DNA of 28,973 bases from a virus. The first letter of the stretch is position 1, and every line of letters begins with the position of its first letter. The translations under genes and the position numbers were made by a program. The stretch is from positions 1 through 28,973 of the IMG/VR virus record IMGVR_UViG_3300033148_000167; one strand, written 5' to 3'. Shown one piece after another: positions 1 to 8,492 of the stretch. Under the pieces are notes generated by a model. The model saw only the letters and a list, made by a program, of their open reading frames with translations. It did not search any database and was not told where the DNA came from.

Positions 1-792
1 TGTAATTATCTTATCGGCATCCTTCATGTTACGAAAATCCTCGTAACTTTTGTAAGCTCCATTGGCATCATTAATCTCTGTCTGAATAACAGTAGCCAAC
101 CTGTCAGCCATAGGGGCAACAGTAGCGCTTAAATCAGTTCTATCCTCACGCTGCTGAAGAATATTATTAAGGTAAGCTACAGGCATGTATGCACCAGGAT
201 TCTTGGCACGGTCAGGCAAAGAGCCATCCTCGTTTGGTCGAACTAAAGTTAGACTTCCGTCTAATGGATTTACTATTTGTTTTAAACCATTTACATTACC
301 AAAAGATTGTATCTGTTCGTGTGCCCATATTTCTCTTTCAGAAGCTGTTCCATTCTCAACACGAGTCATAGATTCATTATAAGACTGATCCCATTTCTTT
401 ATGGATTGAGAATATGCTGACCAGTTGTCTTTTGTATTTTGTACAAATCTTTGGTGGTCCTGTGGCTTTATCTCCCCATTAAGCATTCTTTTATTAGACA
501 AAGCTATAGCCTCTGCTGTTTGTGCTGATCCGTCAATTACTAAAGCTCCTAAGCTTTGGTTGTCAACAGGTATCTCAGCATTAACTTCATTGATTGCTGT
601 CCTGGTATTTTCGTAAAGCTCATCCTTTCTCTCCTGCCTGTCATCTCTAATCTTATTTGCTACATCAGTAATATCCTGTGCGGCAGCTGTCCAATCAATG
701 GTAGTTGCTGTTAAATCTTTCTCCCTCTCAATGGTGTATTGATCAGGGCTTACTATATTTTGCTGTGGACTTCCTCCTGTTTCTAATGCCAT
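1..792 (-). CDS. Partial N-terminus of a probable internal virion or ejection protein
   Basis: This reading frame starts at an ATG at 790-792 and stays open for 264 codons to the left edge, so only the N-terminal part is present. It begins MALETGGSPQQN and is hydrophilic, rich in Gln, Asp, Glu, Asn and Arg, and apparently mostly helical, with no signal peptide or membrane segment. I recognise no catalytic motif. It is the last gene of the tail series, 10 bases after the alanine-rich protein at 803-1498. In short-tailed phages the last structural genes after the nozzle often encode large internal proteins ejected with the DNA, so an ejection or internal core protein is my inference from position and composition. 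A tail-associated structural protein is the main alternative. The coding call is firm; the function is weak. Confidence 0.7.
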   Translation of the reverse strand, partial: MALETGGSPQQNIVSPDQYTIEREKDLTATTIDWTAAAQDITDVANKIRDDRQERKDELYENTRTAINEVNAEIPVDNQSLGALVIDGSAQTAEAIALSNKRMLNGEIKPQDHQRFVQNTKDNWSAYSQSIKKWDQSYNESMTRVENGTASEREIWAHEQIQSFGNVNGLKQIVNPLDGSLTLVRPNEDGSLPDRAKNPGAYMPVAYLNNILQQREDRTDLSATVAPMADRLATVIQTEINDANGAYKSYEDFRNMKDADKIIT

Positions 793-802
793 ATTTATAC
801 TT

Positions 803-1498
803 TTATCTTGGCTTACCTAATCCTAAACTTTCTAAAAAATCAAATCCGCCACCTTCATATCTTTCATCTATTAGGCTCATTTTACTTTCGTCAAGTTCAT
901 TTTCTGGTAATACAGACCCTTGAGCCATTTGCAAGTCAAGGTCTCCGCCACCAAACAAAGGAACAGCACCACCTATAGCTGTCATACTTTTTCCTATTCC
1001 AGCTATACCTTCTTTCGTAGCTTTAGCAGCAGCCTCTTCTGCTTGAGCAGCTCTTAGTTTAGCGTCTTTAGATCCAGCCACATCAAAAGCCATTAGCTGT
1101 TGCTTTATATTTTCTTTAGACTGAGCTTTAAGTTTTTGAACATTAAAAAGATCTTGACCCATTTCTTGACGAGTCTTTTCAGCGGCAGCTTCAGTATTTG
1201 CTCCAACCCTACCTACTCCAGCGGCTAACGCACGAGCGTCACCCTCTTGTAGAGCTTCGACCTGTTGTTGGTTGGCAGCTAATGTTGTTTCAAAAGCCGC
1301 TTCATACGCTTCTGTTGGGACCGTAAGTCCCTCAAATGAATCCTTCTCAGCTCTTTTTCGAGCGTCAGCCATAAGTTTTGAAGCTTCCTTATTAGCGTCT
1401 TCCATTAGGCTTTTTTGCTTGGACGCTTCACTAAATGATTTAGCTGTACTTGCTACCGCTGTTCCAATACCTACTACTGCTGCTGTTGTTACCGCCAT
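803..1498 (-). CDS. Alanine-rich coiled-coil protein, possible internal virion protein
   Basis: A 231-aa protein beginning MAVTTAAVVGIGTAVASTAK. Residues 1-20 are a short Ala/Gly/Val segment that could insert weakly in a membrane. Residues 20-175 are a long Ala/Lys/Glu/Gln helical stretch resembling a coiled coil. A second Gly/Ala/Ile patch lies at about 163-185, followed by an acidic C-terminus with a Gly-rich spacer. An amphipathic or hydrophobic N-terminus followed by long helices is known from the small core and ejection proteins of T7-like phages (gp14 type), and the position after the tail genes agrees, but I see no diagnostic motif. The ATG is 2 bases from the stop of the GNAT-like gene, so both are probably on one mRNA. 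An antisense frame here is a codon-bias shadow. Confidence 0.7.
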   Translation of the reverse strand: MAVTTAAVVGIGTAVASTAKSFSEASKQKSLMEDANKEASKLMADARKRAEKDSFEGLTVPTEAYEAAFETTLAANQQQVEALQEGDARALAAGVGRVGANTEAAAEKTRQEMGQDLFNVQKLKAQSKENIKQQLMAFDVAGSKDAKLRAAQAEEAAAKATKEGIAGIGKSMTAIGGAVPLFGGGDLDLQMAQGSVLPENELDESKMSLIDERYEGGGFDFLESLGLGKPR

Positions 1499-1500
1499 AG

Positions 1501-1911
1501 TTAAATTGTTTTTATTAATTCGTGGGTATAAGAACTTCCTTCTTTAAACCCTTGCTTTTTATATACATTAATTAAAGGCTTATTCTTAATTAAAGCATAC
1601 ACATATTTTTTATTTAGCGTTCTCGCTTGCTCACTAATTGTTTTGATAAGCAAAGATAACGCTTCTTTTCTTTTTGTTCTGTCCTTATACTTTGTGTTCG
1701 ATATGATCCAGTCACACCACACTGCTTTTGAATTTGTTTCGTACATAAATCCAGCGCACACAGGCATGTCTTCATCATAAACTATGTATCCACCCGTACC
1801 ATTTTCTGGTAAAAAATCTCTTGAGGGCGGTGTCCATCTCCAATCAAACCACCACTGACAAAGCGTTTTATCATAATCCTCTGCAACTAATGGTCTAATA
1901 TATAAGCTCAT
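1501..1911 (-). CDS. GNAT-like N-acetyltransferase domain protein
   Basis: A 136-aa protein with the outline of a GNAT fold. The N-terminus MSLYIRPLVAEDYDKTL is the usual first strand and helix, followed by a central strand pair (GGYIVYDEDMPVCAGFMYE) and a C-terminal motif-B-like piece, NVYKKQGFKEGS, at 115-126. GNAT proteins acetylate amines using acetyl-CoA. The loop that normally binds the CoA pyrophosphate (Q/R-x-x-G-x-G/A) is not obvious: the corresponding region reads NTKYKDRTKRKEALSLL, so activity is uncertain. Single-domain GNATs occur within virion gene blocks of marine phages, where substrates are generally unknown. A TATCTTTG element ends 5 bases upstream of the ATG. I am fairly sure of the fold and unsure of the activity and target. 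Confidence 0.75.
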   Translation of the reverse strand: MSLYIRPLVAEDYDKTLCQWWFDWRWTPPSRDFLPENGTGGYIVYDEDMPVCAGFMYETNSKAVWCDWIISNTKYKDRTKRKEALSLLIKTISEQARTLNKKYVYALIKNKPLINVYKKQGFKEGSSYTHELIKTI

Positions 1912-1916
1912 TACTG

Positions 1917-1924
1917 CAAAGATA
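1917..1924 (-). promoter_or_regulatory. Bacteroidetes-type -7 promoter element, TATCTTTG
   Basis: On the minus strand the 21-base gap between the tail gene ending at 1933 and the GNAT-like gene contains TATCTTTG, matching the Bacteroidetes -7 consensus TAnnTTTG. Only five bases (CAGTA) separate it from the ATG, so a transcript starting at the usual distance would have almost no 5' leader. I see no TTG at the -33 spacing, so the site rests on the -7 box and its position. Confidence 0.5.
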
Positions 1925-1932
1925 ACAAAAAA

Positions 1933-2760
1933 CTATGGATAACTTTTCATTATGTTACTACCGACAGAGAATAATTCTACTGGAGATGTATTGGTGTTGG
2001 TCATCGTATATTGCATAAAGTATCCACGAGCACCGTGAGATTCTGCTACCGCATCCTTTACTACATATATAAAATCACCAACAATAGGAACAGCTCCAGT
2101 GGTAGAGGTGTCTACCTTTATTCCGTATACAGGGTAAGTTCCTAACACTGTACTAACAGAAGTGTCACTAATAGCAGTTATCGGTCCAAGCTCAGCCTCT
2201 ACACCACCTGAGCTTTTGTAAGCAATATCTCCAATTGAAATTTCAGAAGGTATAGGTATATTATTAAATGCTGTAGTTGTAGCTGTGGTATCAAAATTTC
2301 CAAACCTTATAGTATACACACCTGCAGCAGGACCACTAATATTAGTGGTTGATTGTATCCCTATTACTGATCGTGCTTTTAAGTTTACAGTACCAGCATT
2401 CTCCCTAAGAAATGTAAACCATTCACCTTCTTTTTGAACAAAGTATGTGCTTATCATAGAGCCAGAACCTAAGTCTGTAAACAAAGAATCGCAATTCCAA
2501 GCATCATCACTTTCGTAAAACATTGTTTTGAATAACTTTATTTCAGAAGGAGCTACATTTAAAACTCCTGTTATAGATGAGTTGTGTTGGAAACCATAGT
2601 AGTTGTTTCGTGTTTCATTGGTGTTGTGCCTGTAAAGGTTACCCTCGTGAAAGGTGTAAAAATACTGATTCATACCCATCATAAAGTCAGGAAGGTAATC
2701 ATAGAATGAAGGCCACCCTTTAGATTCATTGCTATATGTTAGTGTATCTGGACTCGCCAT
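1933..2760 (-). CDS. Tail protein with a nozzle/stabilization-like N-terminal segment
   Basis: A 275-aa protein, probably part of the short tail. Residues 12-45 include GWPSFYDYLPDFMMGMN and FYTFHEGNLYRHN. To my eye this resembles the stretch that follows the GGYDPYMDEF segment in the large tail-nozzle (stabilization or tail tubular B type) proteins of crAss-like and related podoviruses, where it forms part of a propeller-like domain. Here the 1581-aa nozzle gene has the GGYDPYMDEF part and this neighbour has the following part. The rest (about 115-275) is beta-rich and Thr/Ser/Gly-rich, as in virion proteins. The ATG is one base from the stop of the upstream gene, in a tight operon. Structural role likely; exact place in the tail inferred. 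Confidence 0.75.
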   Translation of the reverse strand: MASPDTLTYSNESKGWPSFYDYLPDFMMGMNQYFYTFHEGNLYRHNTNETRNNYYGFQHNSSITGVLNVAPSEIKLFKTMFYESDDAWNCDSLFTDLGSGSMISTYFVQKEGEWFTFLRENAGTVNLKARSVIGIQSTTNISGPAAGVYTIRFGNFDTTATTTAFNNIPIPSEISIGDIAYKSSGGVEAELGPITAISDTSVSTVLGTYPVYGIKVDTSTTGAVPIVGDFIYVVKDAVAESHGARGYFMQYTMTNTNTSPVELFSVGSNIMKSYP

Positions 2761-2761
2761 A

Positions 2762-3736
2762 TTAAGTACATATCGTTAAACTTGTTATTACTCCGTTTGC
2801 TACCGTTATACAGTAGTTGTTTCCGTTAAAAGATATTCCCCAGTGTGCATCAGCTAAAGGAGTTACACCGTTAGCATCTGCAAATATCCAGTCGTTTACC
2901 GCTGGTTGACCAGCTATTCCCGATACAGGAGCTGTATAATATGTAGTATCAAAATCTGCAGAACATACTTGAGTACACGAAGAGTGACTTGTTGTTGTGC
3001 CTGGTATACCAGTTAATGGAGCTGGGCAAAATGGTTCTAACTCAAAGTCAGCATATAAGCAGGTTATGTCCATCTGAAAGGTGACAGTTGTAGGGAATGC
3101 ATTAGGTTTTGGTATAACCATATAGGAGTTTCCTGGAGCTGTTGCTGTAAGAGTTACCCCTCCCGCTGCTTCATTAGCGTAGGGTCCAAGCGTTACGGCT
3201 ACACCTGTGTTTTCCCATTGAGTCAGACCTGCATCAGGAAAATTAGCGTTGTAATTATATACCTCACCAGCCAAAGTAGCTGCGTTACTACCATTAGCAT
3301 TTGTTAAAGGTAATGCGCTACAATCTCCTGTTGGGGAAACCAATCCTATCACACCTTGAAGGTATCCGTGTTGAACGCTGGAATATTCAGAGGCTGTAGT
3401 TCCATCATAAGTCCATTGGAATTTTACATTAGAATCATAAGGATTTGTTCTAACTATAATAGCTCCAGTCGCTTCGCCAAGATCTACAGTAACATTATAT
3501 GTACCAGAATTTTCATATAATTGATATTCTGGTGAAACAGTAGATGCTCCGCAAGATGGGTCGCAAGCAGAGCACGGCAGTATCGCCCCTAAAACTCCAC
3601 TAACTTGCTCTCTATATATGCCTCCAAATCCATAGAAACCATCAGGTGCTACAGTTTGTAAAGAAGCATCCGTATATATTGTCGATGCATCAGTAAAAGA
3701 TGTTTGATCAAAATAATATGTTCCTGTTGTTGCCAT
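2762..3736 (-). CDS. Cysteine-rich distal tail protein, unknown fold
   Basis: A 324-aa protein, beta-rich with many Gly, Thr, Ser and Asn and about 14 cysteines, which is unusual for a virion protein assembled in the cytoplasm. Residues 9-59 (FDQTSFTDASTIYTDASL onward to CSAC) and the last 50 residues (from VNDWIFADANGVTPL to the final Cys-Thr) look like copies of one small module: an acidic 'TD/AD' turn, a TPL/APD step, an aromatic strand, a nearly invariant Gly-Val/Ile strand and a terminal Cys. The same module ends the nozzle protein encoded 9 bases upstream. A receptor-facing or tail-tip role is plausible from position and cysteine content but not shown. No enzyme motif seen. Coding confidence is high, function low. 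Confidence 0.75.
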   Translation of the reverse strand: MATTGTYYFDQTSFTDASTIYTDASLQTVAPDGFYGFGGIYREQVSGVLGAILPCSACDPSCGASTVSPEYQLYENSGTYNVTVDLGEATGAIIVRTNPYDSNVKFQWTYDGTTASEYSSVQHGYLQGVIGLVSPTGDCSALPLTNANGSNAATLAGEVYNYNANFPDAGLTQWENTGVAVTLGPYANEAAGGVTLTATAPGNSYMVIPKPNAFPTTVTFQMDITCLYADFELEPFCPAPLTGIPGTTTSHSSCTQVCSADFDTTYYTAPVSGIAGQPAVNDWIFADANGVTPLADAHWGISFNGNNYCITVANGVITSLTICT

Positions 3737-3745
3737 AATTTAATT

Positions 3746-6700
3746 TTAACAAGTTCCGTTTTCTACGACTATTCCATAACTATTTACATAAATCCACTGC
3801 TTAGGAGATGGAGATGGTTGAGATACTCCAACAACATAATATCCAGCCCCAAGAGGTGTTGATCCATCGCAGTTTGTGCCGCTGAAACAAATGTCTCCAG
3901 TAGTAGGAATATTGTTTTCTCCATAGAATGAGTTTTCAGACCATCCATTACTATTGGTATTTGTTAGGCAAGCGCCAGACTGAGTGACCTCAACTGGACC
4001 AAAGAAAGCCTGCTTACAGTCTTGACTGCAACCACAACAAGCTTCGTCTGAAGAGGTGGCATCGTAGCACAATGATGAAGATGTTATACTTCTTAGATCC
4101 CATACTAAATATAAGTACTGATTTTCAGAAGGTATACTTAAAGCTGAAACAGTATTTGTATACACACCAAAAGATGGGTTTGATATAGCTCCTGTAATTT
4201 CATTTAATAAAGGTAGTAGATCCAGCACTTCTTCTTCTGTATACAATGTGTTTGAAGATAAGTACTTGAAAGAATTGTTAGACTCGTTGAAGTTAAAAGT
4301 GTCCGAACCCTCTTTCATTATTGACATTGTTAGGTCAACTCCATCGTAAGGGAATGTACCAACAGACCTTTGTCCTGTTGAAGAAATATATTCAGAAGGT
4401 ATTGACAATCCCAACGAAGCTAATCCATTTGTAGATGGGCTTGATGTCAATCCGTCCGACCAGTTATATCCAAAATGAGTAAACTGTCCAGCCACATCTT
4501 GACTATTTACAACAACCTGCACCACTGTTATCTCTGATACTGGAGGGCATTTTACTGTAGCCGAATATGTAGCTGTTGATTCAGCAGGAGTTATAGTAAC
4601 ATCAACCGTGTTTGGTGAAGCGGATGTTTTATCGAACGATAAGGTTCCTCCTCCACTCACTGGATCTGATGGGCCATAATTTGTGCCATTCCAAGAAAAA
4701 ATAATATCTACGCTGCCCTCTGAAACATTATAATCGAAATCAATTTCACCAACTGATGATCCTAAATCTACACTATACGAAAGTGCTCCAGCTGCATCTG
4801 ACTGCTCTACCTCAGTGCCACATCCAACTATGTTATCCTCTGACGGTATTTCTCTATTGTTTGTTGACAAAACAAACTCATCCATATAAGGATCATATCC
4901 GCCTAATTTCTGAGTGTTAGACTGTTCGATAAATTGGTCTCTAAACCAAGACCTCATTCCCATGTCTGATATTACCGTTAGCTGATCACTGTTGGCACTT
5001 GCTCCCTGAAGCATTAGAACAGCGCTTCTTTTTACATCAGTAAAGAACATCTTACTTCCCCAAGAAACAAAACTTTCTGGGTTAAAACTTATTCCGTACT
5101 CCTCTATTCTTGCCACTTGAGTTCCAAGAACTTCTGGAACAGAAGCAATAGCACCACCGCCTGTGGAGTCTGTTATAACATTCTTTTTAGACAGAACATA
5201 TGATATTCTATCTTCCTGTAAAACAAGTATATCTGTTTCACGAGAGTGAAGCTTCATTACTGGTCCGAAGGAAGATTCTAAATCTTTATAGTTAACTAAC
5301 CCTAAATTGAACTCATTTAGATTGTTTACATTCGAGCTTGGCTGTATCACTCCGCTGTATGTAAGAGAGTTGAATCTGTCAGCCTGAGCAAAATCTTGAT
5401 TAGAAACAGCTAAAACTCTTTCTCCTAATTGAAAGGGCATAGCCACCCATCTATCTTGTATCTTATAACTTTCTACTCCGTTTCCAAAACTATAGCAATC
5501 TGCATTACTAAGCAATGCCTTAAATGCAACATCAGCCGAAAGGTCTTGGTCTTGATCACCATCTCTTGTACCTGACATATGGTTTCCATTAACAATATCA
5601 TATGTCTCTGATGCGTCATAAAATAAATTAGGATCTGCTTCAGTAGGCTCTGTTTCAAAAATAAGTAAGCCTCCTGTTCTTTGAACCTCTATTAGCAACT
5701 CAGTATTACCTGGTCTCTTATCAGTTCCATTCCAGTTAGCGCACTTAGGTATACACCCTCTATTGTAAAAGTATTGTAATCCAGATGCGTTTTCATATAT
5801 AAAAAGTTTAGTGTGAAAACAAGAACAAGGATTAGATGCGTTTGAAGAATAAGGACCTGTTCCTCCATTATCAAACCATGTAGCTGATGTTTCGTTAGTA
5901 TAGCCAGTGGACGGGTCTATACCATCCCCTATCATCCATTCATAAAAGTTCGGATAATCTTGAGTAACGGTAAATGTTTCGTCAAACTTATACTGCTTCG
6001 CATCACAAGTATCGTTTTTATGACCTCTCCAATTGTTAATATAAATTCTTACTTTAGATCCTGCTGGCAAATCTACATTAACATTACCCGCTCCATCATT
6101 ATAAAAAAGAGGAACATTTACAGTTTTATTTGTAGAGCAGCTTGTTGAATATGATTTTATTTTTTCAATTCCAAAATTCAAATTAGCAAATGGTATCTCT
6201 GAAGTAGCAAATCCACCTGGCTTAGCTATCATATAAAGACCTGGTAAACTATCTGCGTTTCCTGGAACCTCTCCGCCTGCAAAGGCTTTAACCTCCAACA
6301 CCACAACCTCTGTGACGCTATTGACAACACCTTCAGTGTCGCTTTTTACATATAAAACATCACCAGCCTTTACAAATGAGGTTGAATCTCCTTCAAGTTT
6401 AAAATAAACTATTTGCGGAGCGTTATCATCTTTATAAAAAGTAGTTACATATAAAGTATTGTACTCACCTTTACTTGGCTTTACAACAAACTTAAATTTT
6501 TTAGCCCAGTATGGAGGAGGACTACTTACTGTTGCTCTTATTTTATTCTGTAATATACTTGTTTCAGGACCAAAGTTTACCGTGTTGTCCTTAGAAACCA
6601 AAACTGTAGATGCTCTTCCGTAGTCATCCATGTAAACTATTCCTGTTTCGTAATTTCTATTACTATGTAAGCTTAGTGTATTTTCGGTTTTTGTATATCC

Positions 6701-8491
6701 TGCTGAAGAACCAAAAGCATTGAACTCAAAATACTCCCATTGATTACTAACATCCCCACTAACAGGGTCTTCGTAATAGTACTGTACAGCTGGAACCTGT
6801 AAGTTAAATGAAGTTCCACCTCCACTGGTTCCAAAAAGAAATCCTTGCTGAACACAGTTTCCAACAACGGTTGGATCTCCGCAGTTTCCTGTTATAGAAG
6901 AATTTATTAATTCTAAATCTGTACCAGGGATTGGTGACTGAATAGCTTGATTAAACCTATCTGTTAAAGTGACACCTTCATCTAAGGTTGCTATTGGCTG
7001 ATAGTTTCCGATTGACTCCGCACCTATAGCCTCTTTAAATTCCAAGCTATTTATCATAGCTGAAACGGAATTGTATACTTGAGTAGCTGTAAAACTAAAA
7101 GATATATCAAAAGGTATACCTCCATTTTGCTGAAAGGATAAGTCTATATCTGGACCATTACCTTGAGGTGTAAAGTTTGGGGAAGATACCAACTCAAGAT
7201 TAAATCCAAATGTAGTTCCAGCAGCTATAGGTGTTTCAACAGCTGATAAGTCGAATGATATTTTTGCGTCAGGAACATTAGGATTTGAGGATGGGTTTAT
7301 AGTGTATGTAATACCATTAAAAGTAAACGGCTCATCTAAATCAACTCCGCTTACAGATTCACTGACTGGAGAAGTAGAGTAAGATATTTTTATATCTGTA
7401 CCTGGAGAACTCTGTATATCAAACTGATCTACATAATTTCCATATATCAATCTATTTCCTTGTATTGTTTGTGCTTGAGCCTTTTGAGGAACATTATCAT
7501 AAAGTCTAAGAAGTTCGTCAGAACCCAATACTGTGTATATCTTAGAGTTGTCAAAAGTAATTGTCTGAGTAGTATTGTCAGACCATCCATTATCTTGCTT
7601 ATTAAATCTTTCAATAACATATATGGTATTAGTGTTCGCTGGCTTATACAAAAGATCTACCTGCTTAACTCTTTTTGACCCAGTAGAAAAACTAACAAAC
7701 GCTGCGTTATATGCATTAACCATTCCAGCGTTGTAGAAGTTTAATGAGTCAAAACGAAAAAGTCCAGGCTGAAAAGCTGGCTGTGTAAATAAAGATGTTG
7801 CTGAGTATTCTCCATCTTCATATCTATATCTATAAGCAAAAGATATAAATTTGTTTACAATATAATTTTCATCTCCTGGTAAAATAGTAAGCTCTACATC
7901 TGGAGCTGTTAAAGGCTTGTATCCTCCAACTGACTTTTCGTATCCTGGAGGTTTTTTTATTACAGACACATCTTCTTCTTCTATCCCATCTACACCAGCT
8001 GAAGGATCGTCATAATTTCTTTTTACATTTACACACCTGGGAGGATTTAGATTATCAGTAAAAAACAAAAGATCGTCTATCTTATTCACTCCTGTTATTA
8101 AGTGCTTAGGACTGAAGTTTAAAACAGAAATAGATGTTACATGATATGTAATGACATTGTTATTTGTATTGTAAGAAACTATCATATCTACCTTTCCAGT
8201 AGGAGAACTGGTATTTGCAGGGTCGTGAACAAACCAATACATAGTTTCTGATATACCTTCTTGAAAAGCTCCTACGCAAACAGCTGATCCGCTTAAGGTT
8301 GATCCTGCATAAGAAAGTGTAGTAAGACGAGTATTGCCTTTAGAGTTTTCTACAGCCCCAATCTCTGTGGTTTCTGTAGAACCCAATCTAACATTACGAG
8401 CATCCACATACTCTCCTTTAGGGACTAAGCGTTCATCAACGCTTTTATTCATCCTCCCTAATATAAAATTACTTGAGATGTTTTTACTCAT
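3746..8491 (-). CDS. Giant tail nozzle/stabilization protein (tail tubular protein B-like)
   Basis: At 1581 aa this is the largest gene in the window. The N-terminus, with FILGRMNKSVDERLVPKGEY, VDARNVRLGSTE and GAVENSKGN, has the hallmark opening of the large tail nozzle or stabilization proteins of crAss-like and related Bacteroidetes podoviruses, functionally comparable to T7 gp12. Around residues 1040-1200 come propeller-like segments such as LVLQEDRISYVLSKKN, WGSKMFFTDVKRSAVL and GGYDPYMDEFVLSTN. After that is an Ig-like beta domain bounded by cysteines (about 1210-1310) and a Cys-rich C-terminus (about 1470-1581) ending in a module shared with the next protein. T7 gp12 is about half this length, so roughly the second half of the mass is added material. 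It probably forms the DNA-conducting tube below the connector. The ATG is one base from the upstream stop. Confidence 0.85.
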   Translation of the reverse strand: MSKNISSNFILGRMNKSVDERLVPKGEYVDARNVRLGSTETTEIGAVENSKGNTRLTTLSYAGSTLSGSAVCVGAFQEGISETMYWFVHDPANTSSPTGKVDMIVSYNTNNNVITYHVTSISVLNFSPKHLITGVNKIDDLLFFTDNLNPPRCVNVKRNYDDPSAGVDGIEEEDVSVIKKPPGYEKSVGGYKPLTAPDVELTILPGDENYIVNKFISFAYRYRYEDGEYSATSLFTQPAFQPGLFRFDSLNFYNAGMVNAYNAAFVSFSTGSKRVKQVDLLYKPANTNTIYVIERFNKQDNGWSDNTTQTITFDNSKIYTVLGSDELLRLYDNVPQKAQAQTIQGNRLIYGNYVDQFDIQSSPGTDIKISYSTSPVSESVSGVDLDEPFTFNGITYTINPSSNPNVPDAKISFDLSAVETPIAAGTTFGFNLELVSSPNFTPQGNGPDIDLSFQQNGGIPFDISFSFTATQVYNSVSAMINSLEFKEAIGAESIGNYQPIATLDEGVTLTDRFNQAIQSPIPGTDLELINSSITGNCGDPTVVGNCVQQGFLFGTSGGGTSFNLQVPAVQYYYEDPVSGDVSNQWEYFEFNAFGSSAGYTKTENTLSLHSNRNYETGIVYMDDYGRASTVLVSKDNTVNFGPETSILQNKIRATVSSPPPYWAKKFKFVVKPSKGEYNTLYVTTFYKDDNAPQIVYFKLEGDSTSFVKAGDVLYVKSDTEGVVNSVTEVVVLEVKAFAGGEVPGNADSLPGLYMIAKPGGFATSEIPFANLNFGIEKIKSYSTSCSTNKTVNVPLFYNDGAGNVNVDLPAGSKVRIYINNWRGHKNDTCDAKQYKFDETFTVTQDYPNFYEWMIGDGIDPSTGYTNETSATWFDNGGTGPYSSNASNPCSCFHTKLFIYENASGLQYFYNRGCIPKCANWNGTDKRPGNTELLIEVQRTGGLLIFETEPTEADPNLFYDASETYDIVNGNHMSGTRDGDQDQDLSADVAFKALLSNADCYSFGNGVESYKIQDRWVAMPFQLGERVLAVSNQDFAQADRFNSLTYSGVIQPSSNVNNLNEFNLGLVNYKDLESSFGPVMKLHSRETDILVLQEDRISYVLSKKNVITDSTGGGAIASVPEVLGTQVARIEEYGISFNPESFVSWGSKMFFTDVKRSAVLMLQGASANSDQLTVISDMGMRSWFRDQFIEQSNTQKLGGYDPYMDEFVLSTNNREIPSEDNIVGCGTEVEQSDAAGALSYSVDLGSSVGEIDFDYNVSEGSVDIIFSWNGTNYGPSDPVSGGGTLSFDKTSASPNTVDVTITPAESTATYSATVKCPPVSEITVVQVVVNSQDVAGQFTHFGYNWSDGLTSSPSTNGLASLGLSIPSEYISSTGQRSVGTFPYDGVDLTMSIMKEGSDTFNFNESNNSFKYLSSNTLYTEEEVLDLLPLLNEITGAISNPSFGVYTNTVSALSIPSENQYLYLVWDLRSITSSSLCYDATSSDEACCGCSQDCKQAFFGPVEVTQSGACLTNTNSNGWSENSFYGENNIPTTGDICFSGTNCDGSTPLGAGYYVVGVSQPSPSPKQWIYVNSYGIVVENGTC

Positions 8492-8492
8492 A

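Noticed and set aside
185-923. Plus-strand frames of 60-72 codons at the left end
   Set aside because: They lie opposite the open minus-strand frame from 792 to the edge and the alanine-rich gene, which have better composition and operon spacing.
5473-6867. Shifted minus-strand frames of 60-64 codons inside the nozzle gene
   Set aside because: They are accidental frames inside a 4.7-kb gene, with no upstream signals, in contrast to the overprinted lysis frame.
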